From NCBI GenBank assembly GCA_964438735.1, contig CAYTLW010000020.1:23202-87201 (forward strand): DNA of 64,000 nt, in the 5' to 3' direction. Both the position numbers and the translations under genes were made by a program. Positions 16,800 through 24,594 of this stretch are shown here, piece after piece. The notes beneath the pieces were generated by a model. That model was not told where the DNA came from, searched no databases, and saw only the letters and a list, made by a program, of their open reading frames with translations. Position 1 is the stretch's first letter. Every line of letters begins with the position of its first letter. The DNA comes from CAYTLW01 sp964438735 (lineage in GTDB: Bacteria > Myxococcota_A > UBA9042).

Positions 16800-18320
16800 A
16801 TGGCACACTGCAATCCATCGATCGGTCCAGCATCGCCGACTGGTCGCGCAACCGTCGCGGCCCTGATCGCGCTGCTGCTGTCCGCCTGCTCCCTGGACGG
16901 GCTGCTGCTGACCGAGTTCGACCGCAAAGGTCACCAGGCCATGCCCGATCCGGCGCCGACGCTGATCACCGGTCATGTGCCCGCGCTGCCCGGCGCCCAG
17001 GTTCAGTTGCTCAGCGGTGATGGCCTGACCGTCGGCCAGACGAATACCACCGCCGCGGCCAACGGCGACTTCGTGATCGAACTCGAGGGCAGCTCCGAGC
17101 TGGTCGGCACGGTGTTGGAGGCGGCCCACAACGGACGCCAGCTGCTGGGCATCCTGCCGCACGTACCGGCGCAGAAGTCGGTACTGGCGCCAGCCCAGAC
17201 CTTCGACACAGTGCAGTTGAGCCCGGGCATGGCGAAACTGGATCCCCGCACGACGACCCTGGCGCTGCTGTCGGTGGCGCGAGCGCGGGCCAAGGGCAGC
17301 GCCCTGTCCGCCATCCCGCACGGCTCCATGACCGACACCTTGATCGACCTGCACAGCCGCCTGTCTTACGACGAGCCCAAGCTGATCGTGGTCGAGAAGA
17401 TGATCCAGCGTCTGCTGGGCGGCGCGCCCGCGGGCGGTTCCGAAGTCCCGTTCACGCTGGATCCTGCGAGCGCATCGCTGCTCCGTGTGGCGTTCCTGGC
17501 CGGCGCGGGGCTGGACTACGATGGCGACGATCAGCCGGACGCCACCACGGCTGCGTTCGACGCGGCTATCGCGGCGGCGATCACGACCTTCGACTTCAAG
17601 GCCTGTTACCGCACCGACCGAATCAAGGTGGTGCTCCTGGTGCGCATGTCCGACAACGCCAAGGACACCGCCTGCGAGTCCATCAACCCCTTCCTGTGGG
17701 CCGATGACAAGCCGGCGAGCCGCATGTTCATCGCCGCTGGCGTGCACAAGGACAGCCCCGTGTGCAGCGCCACGCGCACCACCCATTGCCTGACCCAGGC
17801 CGATATCGACGCCCTCAACGCGACCCTGGGCAACTGGAAGCCCAACACCCAGGCCATGTACGACGACGGCACCCACGGCGACGGCAAGGCCAACGACAAC
17901 ATCTGGACGCTGGCGTTCGAGGCGCCGTGGTGGTCCGCGACAACGGCTCCCGACGGCGCCGGGCCGCGCATCGCCTACAAGTTCACCTGGGGCAGCGAAG
18001 GCAAGGGCTGGAGCGGCACCGAGGAGTTCCCGGGCAACCAGCGCATCCTCGAGTTGAACGATATCAACGGCGATGGCCTGGTCGTGCGCTTCGACCACTT
18101 CGCCGACGAGGCCTCCAACAAGGACAAGGCCAACGGTCTACCGCCTTCCATGGGCGGCTGCGGCGAGCTGAAATGGCCGGGCCACGAGCGGGATGGCTGC
18201 ATCACCGACGCCTTGGAACGCCAGGTGGACCTGGACGGCGACTGCAAGGTGGATGGCTGGCCGCCCTCGGGCACGACGGCACCGTTGTCCATCCCCTGCC
18301 CGGGCGAGAGCGGCTCGTAG
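16800..18320 (+). CDS. Large lipoprotein of unknown function
   Basis: 506 residues, ATG 16800 after CGGAGCCGCC. Signal peptide with lipobox LLLSAC. Residues about 55-120 look like a small beta-sandwich of the carboxypeptidase-regulatory type (ITGHVPALPGAQVQLLSGDG). Asp-rich turns follow (LDYDGDDQPDAT; LNDINGDGLVVRFD; VDLDGDCKVDGW) that may bind calcium. The C-terminal third (YDDGTHGDGKANDNIWT onwards) resembles secreted domains that describe a loaded sugar-like sandwich, but I cannot name it. Cys residues are mostly in the second half. Probably displayed on the cell surface. Confidence 0.8.
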   Translation: MAHCNPSIGPASPTGRATVAALIALLLSACSLDGLLLTEFDRKGHQAMPDPAPTLITGHVPALPGAQVQLLSGDGLTVGQTNTTAAANGDFVIELEGSSELVGTVLEAAHNGRQLLGILPHVPAQKSVLAPAQTFDTVQLSPGMAKLDPRTTTLALLSVARARAKGSALSAIPHGSMTDTLIDLHSRLSYDEPKLIVVEKMIQRLLGGAPAGGSEVPFTLDPASASLLRVAFLAGAGLDYDGDDQPDATTAAFDAAIAAAITTFDFKACYRTDRIKVVLLVRMSDNAKDTACESINPFLWADDKPASRMFIAAGVHKDSPVCSATRTTHCLTQADIDALNATLGNWKPNTQAMYDDGTHGDGKANDNIWTLAFEAPWWSATTAPDGAGPRIAYKFTWGSEGKGWSGTEEFPGNQRILELNDINGDGLVVRFDHFADEASNKDKANGLPPSMGGCGELKWPGHERDGCITDALERQVDLDGDCKVDGWPPSGTTAPLSIPCPGESGS

Positions 18321-18356
18321 TTCAACCGCTCCTCCGATTTCAAGTGCTCGCGACGA

Positions 18357-20261
18357 TCAGGCTGCTTCGGCTTCGGCCTTGCGCAGTTCATTCAGATCGG
18401 CCAGCAGCTCGGCGCCGTGGTCCTCGATCTCCTCGAGCACCGCGCGGCAACGGCGATCGGCGCGCGCGATGAAGCGCTCGGCCAGCTTGCGACGGTCGGG
18501 GTACTCCAGGCCCTGCTCGACCAGCACGCGCGAGATCTCCACATCGCAGAGGATTTTCGTCAGCCGTTCGGCGTGCAGCAGCCCGGGCGCGAAGTCCAGC
18601 TTCGCATCCCACTGCTTGAACAAGGCGTCGGTCCATTCGCCCACCGGCAACACGTAGGTCTTGCGCAGCTTGTTGCGCGCGATGCGCACCAGGATGGTCT
18701 GCAGGGCGCTGTACTTGTAGGTGTACAGCTTGCTCAGGGAGCGCTCCAGCGGGTCCTTGGCGGTCAGGCGGAAGAGATTCGCCCGGGCCACCTTGGTGAG
18801 GAACTTCTGCGGATTGCTCAGGCCGGCGGCGAGCTGATCTTTGAGCGCCATCAGGCTCTGGATCTGGCTCGTGCCCTCGTAGATGGGCAGCACCAGCGAG
18901 TCGCGCAGCAGCTTCTCGGCGGCGTACTCTTTGGTGTAGCCAGGGCCGCCCAGGATCTGCATGGACATGCGCGACAGGTCGACCGCCTTCTCGGCGCCGA
19001 TGTACTTGCATAGCGGCGTCATGTGGCGGGCTTTCTTTTTGAGCTTCTTGACCTTCTTCTCCAGCGCGGCGCGCTCATCCTCATCGGCCGGCGGATCGAA
19101 CTTCAACACCTGCTCCCAGCGCTGCGACAGCTCGGTGACCATGGCCGCATCGAAGAGCAGGGCGCGGATGCCGCGCGTCCACAGATCCATGTCCTCGAGG
19201 TAGTCGGCGATCATCTCGTGGCGATCGATGGTCTTGCCCATGGTCACGCGCTCGGCGGCGTATTCCTTGGACAGGCGGAGGGCGGCCTCCATCAGGCCCA
19301 GACCCTCGAATCCGACGGCCACGCGGGCGAAGTTCATCAACACGAGCATCAGCTCGAAGCCTTCGCCACGTCGCCCGATGAGCTTGCCGATTGAGTCCTC
19401 GTAGATCAGCGACGCGGTGGGCGAGCCGTTGTGGCCGATCTTGTGCTCCAGCTTGCCGATGCGCACGTTGTCGACCATCTCGCCGTCGACCTCGTGGCGC
19501 TGCTTGACCAGGAAGAGAGACAGCCCCTTGAGGCCGGACACCTCGTCGGGATCTTCGGTGCGGGCCAGGACCAGCTGATACTGCGCGTGGCCGCTGGTGA
19601 TGAAGATCTTCTCGCCATTGATGACGAACATGCCGTCATCGCGAGGCACCGCGGTCGCTCGGATCACGCCGAGATCGGAGCCGGCACCGGGCTCGGTCAG
19701 GACCATGCAGCCCCAGGCCTTGCCCTCGATCATCTCGGTGATCTCCTGGTCGTAAGGCGTGCCGACGAGCCTGCCCTCGACGATCTTCGCCGCCGGATCT
19801 CGCAGCGCATAGGTGACCAGGGACATGGCCAGGCCGGTGAAAAAGCCGAAGTGCGTCATGCAGGAGGTGTCGGCGCGCGCCATCAGCTCGGCGCAGCCCA
19901 TGTAGACCAGGGCCGGCGCGTTCAGGCCGCCGAGCTCGCGCGGCACCGGCAGACCGTAGACCTGCATCCGCTTGAGCGCCTTGAAGACCTTGATGAAGGC
20001 CTTGCCCTCGATGACCTTGCCGTCGACCAGTTGCGGCTTCTCGACGTCGATATCCTTGGCCACCGGGGCCACCTTCTTGGCGCAGAATTTGCCGAACTCC
20101 TTGAGGATGTCCTCGTACAACTCCTGCGCGTCGGCGGCCGTCTCCGGCGCCTCCTCCTTGTTGGCCTTGCGCTCGACCACCTCGTACAGGGCAGCCCAGT
20201 CGATGACCTTCTCGATGTGGAAGCGAAGGTCTGCATTGTCGGTGTAGAAGTTGTCGCTCAT
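18357..20261 (-). CDS. Large acyl-CoA dehydrogenase
   Basis: 634 residues from ATG 20261, with CGGAGAG upstream; the longer reading from 20351 lacks this support. The acyl-CoA dehydrogenase core spans about 60-480: MVLTEPGAGSDLG for the FAD/substrate region, GEKIFITSGH, and the catalytic Glu in LPIYEGTSQIQ. About 60 residues precede the core and about 150 helical residues follow it, as in the long bacterial acyl-CoA dehydrogenases. It oxidises acyl-CoA to the 2-enoyl-CoA and passes electrons to ETF, which is encoded at 35-37 kb. Repeated half-sites cover its promoter, so it is probably under a dedicated repressor. Confidence 0.92.
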   Translation of the reverse strand: MSDNFYTDNADLRFHIEKVIDWAALYEVVERKANKEEAPETAADAQELYEDILKEFGKFCAKKVAPVAKDIDVEKPQLVDGKVIEGKAFIKVFKALKRMQVYGLPVPRELGGLNAPALVYMGCAELMARADTSCMTHFGFFTGLAMSLVTYALRDPAAKIVEGRLVGTPYDQEITEMIEGKAWGCMVLTEPGAGSDLGVIRATAVPRDDGMFVINGEKIFITSGHAQYQLVLARTEDPDEVSGLKGLSLFLVKQRHEVDGEMVDNVRIGKLEHKIGHNGSPTASLIYEDSIGKLIGRRGEGFELMLVLMNFARVAVGFEGLGLMEAALRLSKEYAAERVTMGKTIDRHEMIADYLEDMDLWTRGIRALLFDAAMVTELSQRWEQVLKFDPPADEDERAALEKKVKKLKKKARHMTPLCKYIGAEKAVDLSRMSMQILGGPGYTKEYAAEKLLRDSLVLPIYEGTSQIQSLMALKDQLAAGLSNPQKFLTKVARANLFRLTAKDPLERSLSKLYTYKYSALQTILVRIARNKLRKTYVLPVGEWTDALFKQWDAKLDFAPGLLHAERLTKILCDVEISRVLVEQGLEYPDRRKLAERFIARADRRCRAVLEEIEDHGAELLADLNELRKAEAEAA

Positions 20262-20291
20262 GGTGCTCTCCGTTCTGTAGCCGCCAGTTCG

Positions 20292-20334
20292 TGACGCAAA
20301 GATGGGCCTCATAACGCAGTGCGTCAAGACGCAC
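20292..20334 (-). promoter_or_regulatory. Promoter of the acyl-CoA dehydrogenase with a cluster of TGACGCA half-sites
   Basis: Minus-strand TTGACG (20322-20327) and CATCTT (20299-20304), 17 bases apart, form a plausible promoter. Over it lie a perfect inverted repeat GTGCGTC-AA-GACGCAC (20319-20334), a second near-perfect one TAACGCA-G-TGCGTCA (20312-20326) and a further TGACGCA at 20292-20298, 20 bases from the second site. Overlap with the -35 suggests repression by a dimeric regulator of TetR or GntR type; the regulator is not in this window. Confidence 0.5.
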
Positions 20335-20396
20335 TTCACCGAAATGCGCAAACGTGTGCCTGCACCTGTTGACGCGGGCAGAATCCGGGCGTGGGT

Positions 20397-21950
20397 TCAG
20401 ACCAGGAGGCCGGCCAGCGCGGCGGTCATGAATGCGCCGAGGGTGCCGCCGACCATGGCTCGCAGGCCGAGGATCGACAGCTCGCGACGTCGCTCTGGCG
20501 CGATGCCGCTGATGCCGCCGATCTGGATGCCGATGGACGAGAAGTTGGCGAAGCCGCAGAGCGCGTAGGTGGCGATGATCACCGAGCGCTCGCTCAACGG
20601 CTGGCCGCCGCTGAGGTTGTTGGCCAGATCCAGGTAGGCGACGAATTCGTTGATCACCGTCTTGACGCCCAGCAGCGTGCCCACCGAACGGACCTCGCCG
20701 CTCTCCACGCCGAGCAGCCAGGCGACCGGGGCCATGACGTAGCCGAAGAGCATCTGCAGGGTCACGTCAGGCCAGCCGACCAGTCCGCCAGCCCAGCCGA
20801 GTACGCCGTTGGCCACCGCGATCAGGGCGATGAAGGCCAACAACATGGCGCCCACATTGAAGGCCAGCTTGAGGCCATCGGCGGCGCCCGTCGCGGCGGC
20901 CTCGATGACGTTGGCGTAAGCCTTTTCGATCTTGATGACCGTGTCCGAGCCGGTCTTGGGCGTCTCGGTCTCGGGCACCAGCAGCTTGCCGATGAGCAGG
21001 GCGGCGGGGGCGCTCATGATCGACGCAGCCAGCAGGTGCCCGGCAATGTCTGGAAAGCGCGCGTGCAGCATACCCACGTAGGCCGCCATGACCCCGCCAG
21101 CGACGGTGGCAAAGCCGCCCACCATGACCGTATGCAGCTCGGAGCGGGTCATGTCCGACAGGAAGGGGCGAATCAGCAGCGGCGCTTCGGTCTGGCCGAC
21201 GAAGATGTTGCCGGTGGCAGACAGGGTCTCGGCGCCCGAGGTGCCCAGGAAGCGGGCGATCCAGCGGCTGAAGATGCGCACGATGCGGATCATCACGCCC
21301 AGGTGGTAGAGCACCGCCATCAACGAGGAGAAGAAGATGATGGTCGGCAGGACCGAAAAGGCGATGAAGGCGCCCTGACCGGTCCACCAGGTGCCGTCCT
21401 GGCCGGGCTTCATGACCAGGTCGCCGAAGAGGAAGCGCGAGCCTTCATCGGAGTAGTCCATCAGCTGCACGAAGAGATCGTTGACGGCGCTGAACACCGG
21501 CCGGCCGATATCGGTCTTCAAAATCAGCAATCCGAAGATGAACTGCAGCGACAGGCCCCCGATCACCACACGCCAGGGGAAGACCTGGTTCGGCCGCCGT
21601 TCGCGCGCCCACCAGGCGCAGCAGATCATCAGCAGGATGCCGAGCAGGGCTTGCAGGCGTGTTCCCAGCCCGGCGCCGCTGCCGCCATCGCCGCCCGCCA
21701 CGCCGAGCTTCCTGCCAACCGCCTCCACAGGCGGCGGATTCGTCGGACTCTCGGCGCTGGCACCCGGGTCTGTCGGGGTCGCCGCGGAGGCTTCGGCCGG
21801 GGCCGGGGCAGCCTTGGGGGCCGCGGGAACGCTGCCGGCGATCAACAACGTCGACAGCGCCGCGAGGACCGCGATCTGGGCTCCAAAATGGCGCCTGCGG
21901 GTGGACCGCAGAGGCCGGAGTCCGAACACGAAACCTGCGAACTGCTGCAT
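20397..21950 (-). CDS. Concentrative nucleoside transporter (CNT/NupC family)
   Basis: 517 residues, longer than usual (about 400). The extra N-terminus has a signal-like helix (about 25-42) and an Ala/Pro-rich linker to about 90. The transporter core then follows, with the family signatures GQTEAPLLIRPFLSDMTRSEL and VGGFATVAGGVMAAY, and near the C-terminus YALCGFANFSSIGIQIGG. CNT proteins import nucleosides with sodium or protons across the inner membrane. It is divergent from the PfkB-QNG1 fusion gene with about 245 bases between, so transporter and enzyme may form a salvage module. Confidence 0.9.
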   Translation of the reverse strand: MQQFAGFVFGLRPLRSTRRRHFGAQIAVLAALSTLLIAGSVPAAPKAAPAPAEASAATPTDPGASAESPTNPPPVEAVGRKLGVAGGDGGSGAGLGTRLQALLGILLMICCAWWARERRPNQVFPWRVVIGGLSLQFIFGLLILKTDIGRPVFSAVNDLFVQLMDYSDEGSRFLFGDLVMKPGQDGTWWTGQGAFIAFSVLPTIIFFSSLMAVLYHLGVMIRIVRIFSRWIARFLGTSGAETLSATGNIFVGQTEAPLLIRPFLSDMTRSELHTVMVGGFATVAGGVMAAYVGMLHARFPDIAGHLLAASIMSAPAALLIGKLLVPETETPKTGSDTVIKIEKAYANVIEAAATGAADGLKLAFNVGAMLLAFIALIAVANGVLGWAGGLVGWPDVTLQMLFGYVMAPVAWLLGVESGEVRSVGTLLGVKTVINEFVAYLDLANNLSGGQPLSERSVIIATYALCGFANFSSIGIQIGGISGIAPERRRELSILGLRAMVGGTLGAFMTAALAGLLV

Positions 21951-21981
21951 AAAATAGCCTCACGGCACACGATTCCCCCGC

Positions 21982-22010
21982 ACTCTAAGGCGGCTGCGCG
22001 ACACGGGCAA
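21982..22010 (-). promoter_or_regulatory. Predicted promoter of the nucleoside transporter gene
   Basis: Minus-strand TTGCCC (22005-22010), 17 bases, TAGAGT (21982-21987). Start expected near 21975, 25 bases before the ATG. Confidence 0.5.
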
Positions 22011-22196
22011 CTTTCGGGGGAGGCTACGATCGACCGCCGATGGCCCTTTGACGCCGATCACTTCTGGCCGTGGATCCTGTTCGCACAATGATTTCCAGCG
22101 ACCCCGCGGATCTGCGCCGATCCACCGCCGCCCAGAGGTGATCTGTTGTGCCACCAAGCCTTGATCGGCATGGGCAGTGGTGACACATTGCCCGCC

Positions 22197-24008
22197 ATGA
22201 TTTCACCCGGGCATATCCTCGTGATCGGCGGCGCGTCTGTCGACCGGGTACGGGCTGGTGGCGAACCGCTGACCACGCCCGGTGGCGCGGCCCTGTTCAC
22301 CGCTCTGGCAGCCCGCCAGGCCGGCGCCGACGCACGTATGTTCGGCTACCGGCCAACGCCGCTCCCCGATCTCTTCGCCGAGTCGGCCTCGCTGGTGCCC
22401 TGGCATGGCCCCGCCTGCACCATGGAGGACCTGCCGCACTTCGAAATCGTCTACGAAGACGACGGCAACGCCCGCCTGGTGGCGGCCAATTGGGGCACCG
22501 AAGAGACCCTGGACCCGGCGATGATCGACGATCACCTGCTGGACGCCTCGGTGATCCACATCGCCGCGATTCACGCCCCTGAACTTCAGATCCGCTTCGT
22601 CAAAGCGCTCCGCCGGCGCTGCAAGGCGCGCCTGTCCGCCGGCACCTACGGCTACATGGCACGGCGGGCTCCGGATACGGTGCGCGCGCTGATGGAGTCG
22701 GTCGACCTGTTCTTCATGAACGAGTTCGAGGAGAAGCTGGTCTTCGGCGACGAGGGGCCCACGGTGCGGCCGGGGCAGATGCTGGTGGTCACCCGCGGCG
22801 CGCGCGGCTCGGACATCTGGCAGGGCGATCACTGCTCGCGGGTACCCATCTGTCCGTCGACACCGCTGGATCTCACAGGCGCCGGCGACTCGGTCTGCGG
22901 TGGCACGCTGGCCGGATTGATCCGCGGACTGCACCCCACGGACGCGGTCCTGCTGGGGTCGGCGGTGGCCTCCAAGACCATCGAAGCCACCGGCATGAAC
23001 GCCATGCTGCGCACGTCCACCGCAGCCATCGAAGAGCGACGCAAGGGCGCCCGCCGCGACAGCCGCGTGCAGGTCAACCGCGTGCAGGTCGAGCGTATTG
23101 GCCACTTCATCCGAGACAGCGCCGAGGTGCGCTCGTTTTCGTTCACCGGTCCGCTCTTCCCGGAGGTTGGCGATCCGCGCGCAGTGGACTTCCTGTTCGC
23201 GTCGATCCTGCACCAGTTCGGCTTCTGGAGCCCGGCCAATGGCGTCTACTCCCGGCCGACCTTCGCCACGGTCGGCGGCGAGCGGCTCAAGGGCTCGGAC
23301 TACTGCTTTGCGGCGTTCAAGCGTATCCTGGTGGAAGATCCCGACAAACTGACACCGCTGGGCATGTCGTCGCTGCGCTGGCAGGACACCGAAGCCATCT
23401 TCCGCGCCGACGACGGCCACATCCCGATTCCCGTGCTGGCGACCCATCACGCCCTGGCGCGCGGCTACGGCCGCGACATGTGGGAGCTGGGCCTGACGCC
23501 GCGCGCGCTCATCGACCAGGCGCGCCAGTCCTCCGATCCGGTGCGCCATCTGCTGAGTGTGCTCGATCACGTCACCGGCTACCGCGAGGATTCGCTGCGC
23601 AAGAAGGCCATGTTGCTGGCCATCGCCCTGGGTCAGCGGCCCGAGGGTTTCATCGATCTCAACGGCAGCACCTCGGTCACGCCGATCATCGACTACCACC
23701 TGATGCGCTCCTGCCTGCGCACGGGCCTGGTGGAGGTGGGTGACGAGGCCCTGCGCGAGCAGCTGGTCGGCCGCCGCCTGCTCGCCCCTGGCGATGAGTT
23801 CGCCATCCGCATGGCCTGCTTCGAGGCCGTGGGCGACCTGATGCGCGTCAGCGAGCGCTCCATCGGGGCCATCGACTGGTTCTTCTTCGGCGCCCGCGAG
23901 CGCTGCCCCGAGATGGAAGAGCCCGACTGCTCGCGCTGCCCCATCGACCCGGTCTGCAAGCACGACAAGGCGATGTTCCAGCCGGTCTACCGAACCACCT
24001 TCTATTGA
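22197..24008 (+). CDS. PfkB-family kinase fused to a QNG1-type (queuosine-5'-phosphate) N-glycosylase with an added Fe-S motif
   Basis: 603 residues from ATG 22197, where the kinase fold begins; TTG 22146 and ATG 22170 are in frame and no start has a clear ribosome site. Residues about 5-285 are a PfkB/ribokinase domain: VIGGASVDR, PGGAALFTALA (the usual Asn is replaced) and LTGAGD with catalytic Asp231. Residues about 326-603 follow the queuosine salvage family (DUF2419/QNG1) block by block: DPRAVDFLF, FGFW 341-344, YCFAAFKR, EAIFRAD, IDYHLMR with the putative catalytic Asp499, and a C-terminal RTTFY. QNG1 releases queuine from queuosine 5'-monophosphate. A Cys570-x7-Cys578-x2-Cys581-x5-Cys587 motif, as in endonuclease III, has been added. 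Inference: the kinase half makes the 5'-phosphate used by the glycosylase half. Confidence 0.85.
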   Translation: MISPGHILVIGGASVDRVRAGGEPLTTPGGAALFTALAARQAGADARMFGYRPTPLPDLFAESASLVPWHGPACTMEDLPHFEIVYEDDGNARLVAANWGTEETLDPAMIDDHLLDASVIHIAAIHAPELQIRFVKALRRRCKARLSAGTYGYMARRAPDTVRALMESVDLFFMNEFEEKLVFGDEGPTVRPGQMLVVTRGARGSDIWQGDHCSRVPICPSTPLDLTGAGDSVCGGTLAGLIRGLHPTDAVLLGSAVASKTIEATGMNAMLRTSTAAIEERRKGARRDSRVQVNRVQVERIGHFIRDSAEVRSFSFTGPLFPEVGDPRAVDFLFASILHQFGFWSPANGVYSRPTFATVGGERLKGSDYCFAAFKRILVEDPDKLTPLGMSSLRWQDTEAIFRADDGHIPIPVLATHHALARGYGRDMWELGLTPRALIDQARQSSDPVRHLLSVLDHVTGYREDSLRKKAMLLAIALGQRPEGFIDLNGSTSVTPIIDYHLMRSCLRTGLVEVGDEALREQLVGRRLLAPGDEFAIRMACFEAVGDLMRVSERSIGAIDWFFFGARERCPEMEEPDCSRCPIDPVCKHDKAMFQPVYRTTFY

Positions 24009-24037
24009 GACGCCGGCCCGGCACGGGCGAGGACCCC

Positions 24038-24487
24038 ATGGCGGGCGCCAATGAATCCAGGCCGATCCGCAACGTGGCCCGCAACAAGCGGGCGCGCTAC
24101 GACTACCAACTGGGCGAGGAATTCGAGGCCGGCATCGCCCTGGTCGGCAGCGAGGTCAAGGTGCTGCGCCAGGGCAAACTGACCCTGACCGGGGCGCACG
24201 TGCGCGTGGTCCGCGGCGAGGCGTTTGTCTTCGGCATGCAGATCCCCGAGTACGAGCAGGCCAATCGGCTCAACCACGAGGTGGATCGGCCGCGGAAGTT
24301 GCTCTTGAAGCGGCGCCAGATCGACCGACTGGACCGCGAGTTGAACGAGCGCGGAGCGACGTGCGTGGTGTTGTCGGTGTTCTTCAAGGGGGCGCTGGTC
24401 AAGGTGCAGATCGCGCTGGCCCGCGGCAAACGACGCCACGACAAGCGGCAGGCGCTGCGCAAGAGAGACGCCGAACGGGAAATGTAG
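24038..24487 (+). CDS. smpB: SsrA-binding protein
   Basis: 149 residues from ATG 24038 with GCGAGGAC upstream; in-frame TTG at 24005 overlaps the previous stop and is less likely. Family features are intact: RNVARNKRARYDY, ALVGSEVKVLR, the RRQIDRL region, and a basic C-terminal tail rich in Arg/Lys. SmpB pairs with tmRNA to rescue stalled ribosomes. No tmRNA gene was found nearby. It lies 29 bases after the PfkB-QNG1 gene and may share its transcript. Confidence 0.96.
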   Translation: MAGANESRPIRNVARNKRARYDYQLGEEFEAGIALVGSEVKVLRQGKLTLTGAHVRVVRGEAFVFGMQIPEYEQANRLNHEVDRPRKLLLKRRQIDRLDRELNERGATCVVLSVFFKGALVKVQIALARGKRRHDKRQALRKRDAEREM

Positions 24488-24557
24488 CGTGGCCCGGCAG
24501 GCCTCGGTTCAGAGACATCAGCGCGGATCGGCAGTGTGACCACGCTCATTGTTGTCG

Positions 24558-24586
24558 TGGTCGGTTCCCGTTGATCCTGCTAGGGT
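24558..24586 (+). promoter_or_regulatory. Predicted promoter of the 24.6-kb lipoprotein gene
   Basis: TGGTCG (24558-24563), 17 bases, TAGGGT (24581-24586), with TGC before the -10. The start of transcription would fall next to the ATG at 24595, so the message may be nearly leaderless. Confidence 0.4.
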
Positions 24587-24594
24587 TGTGGGCC

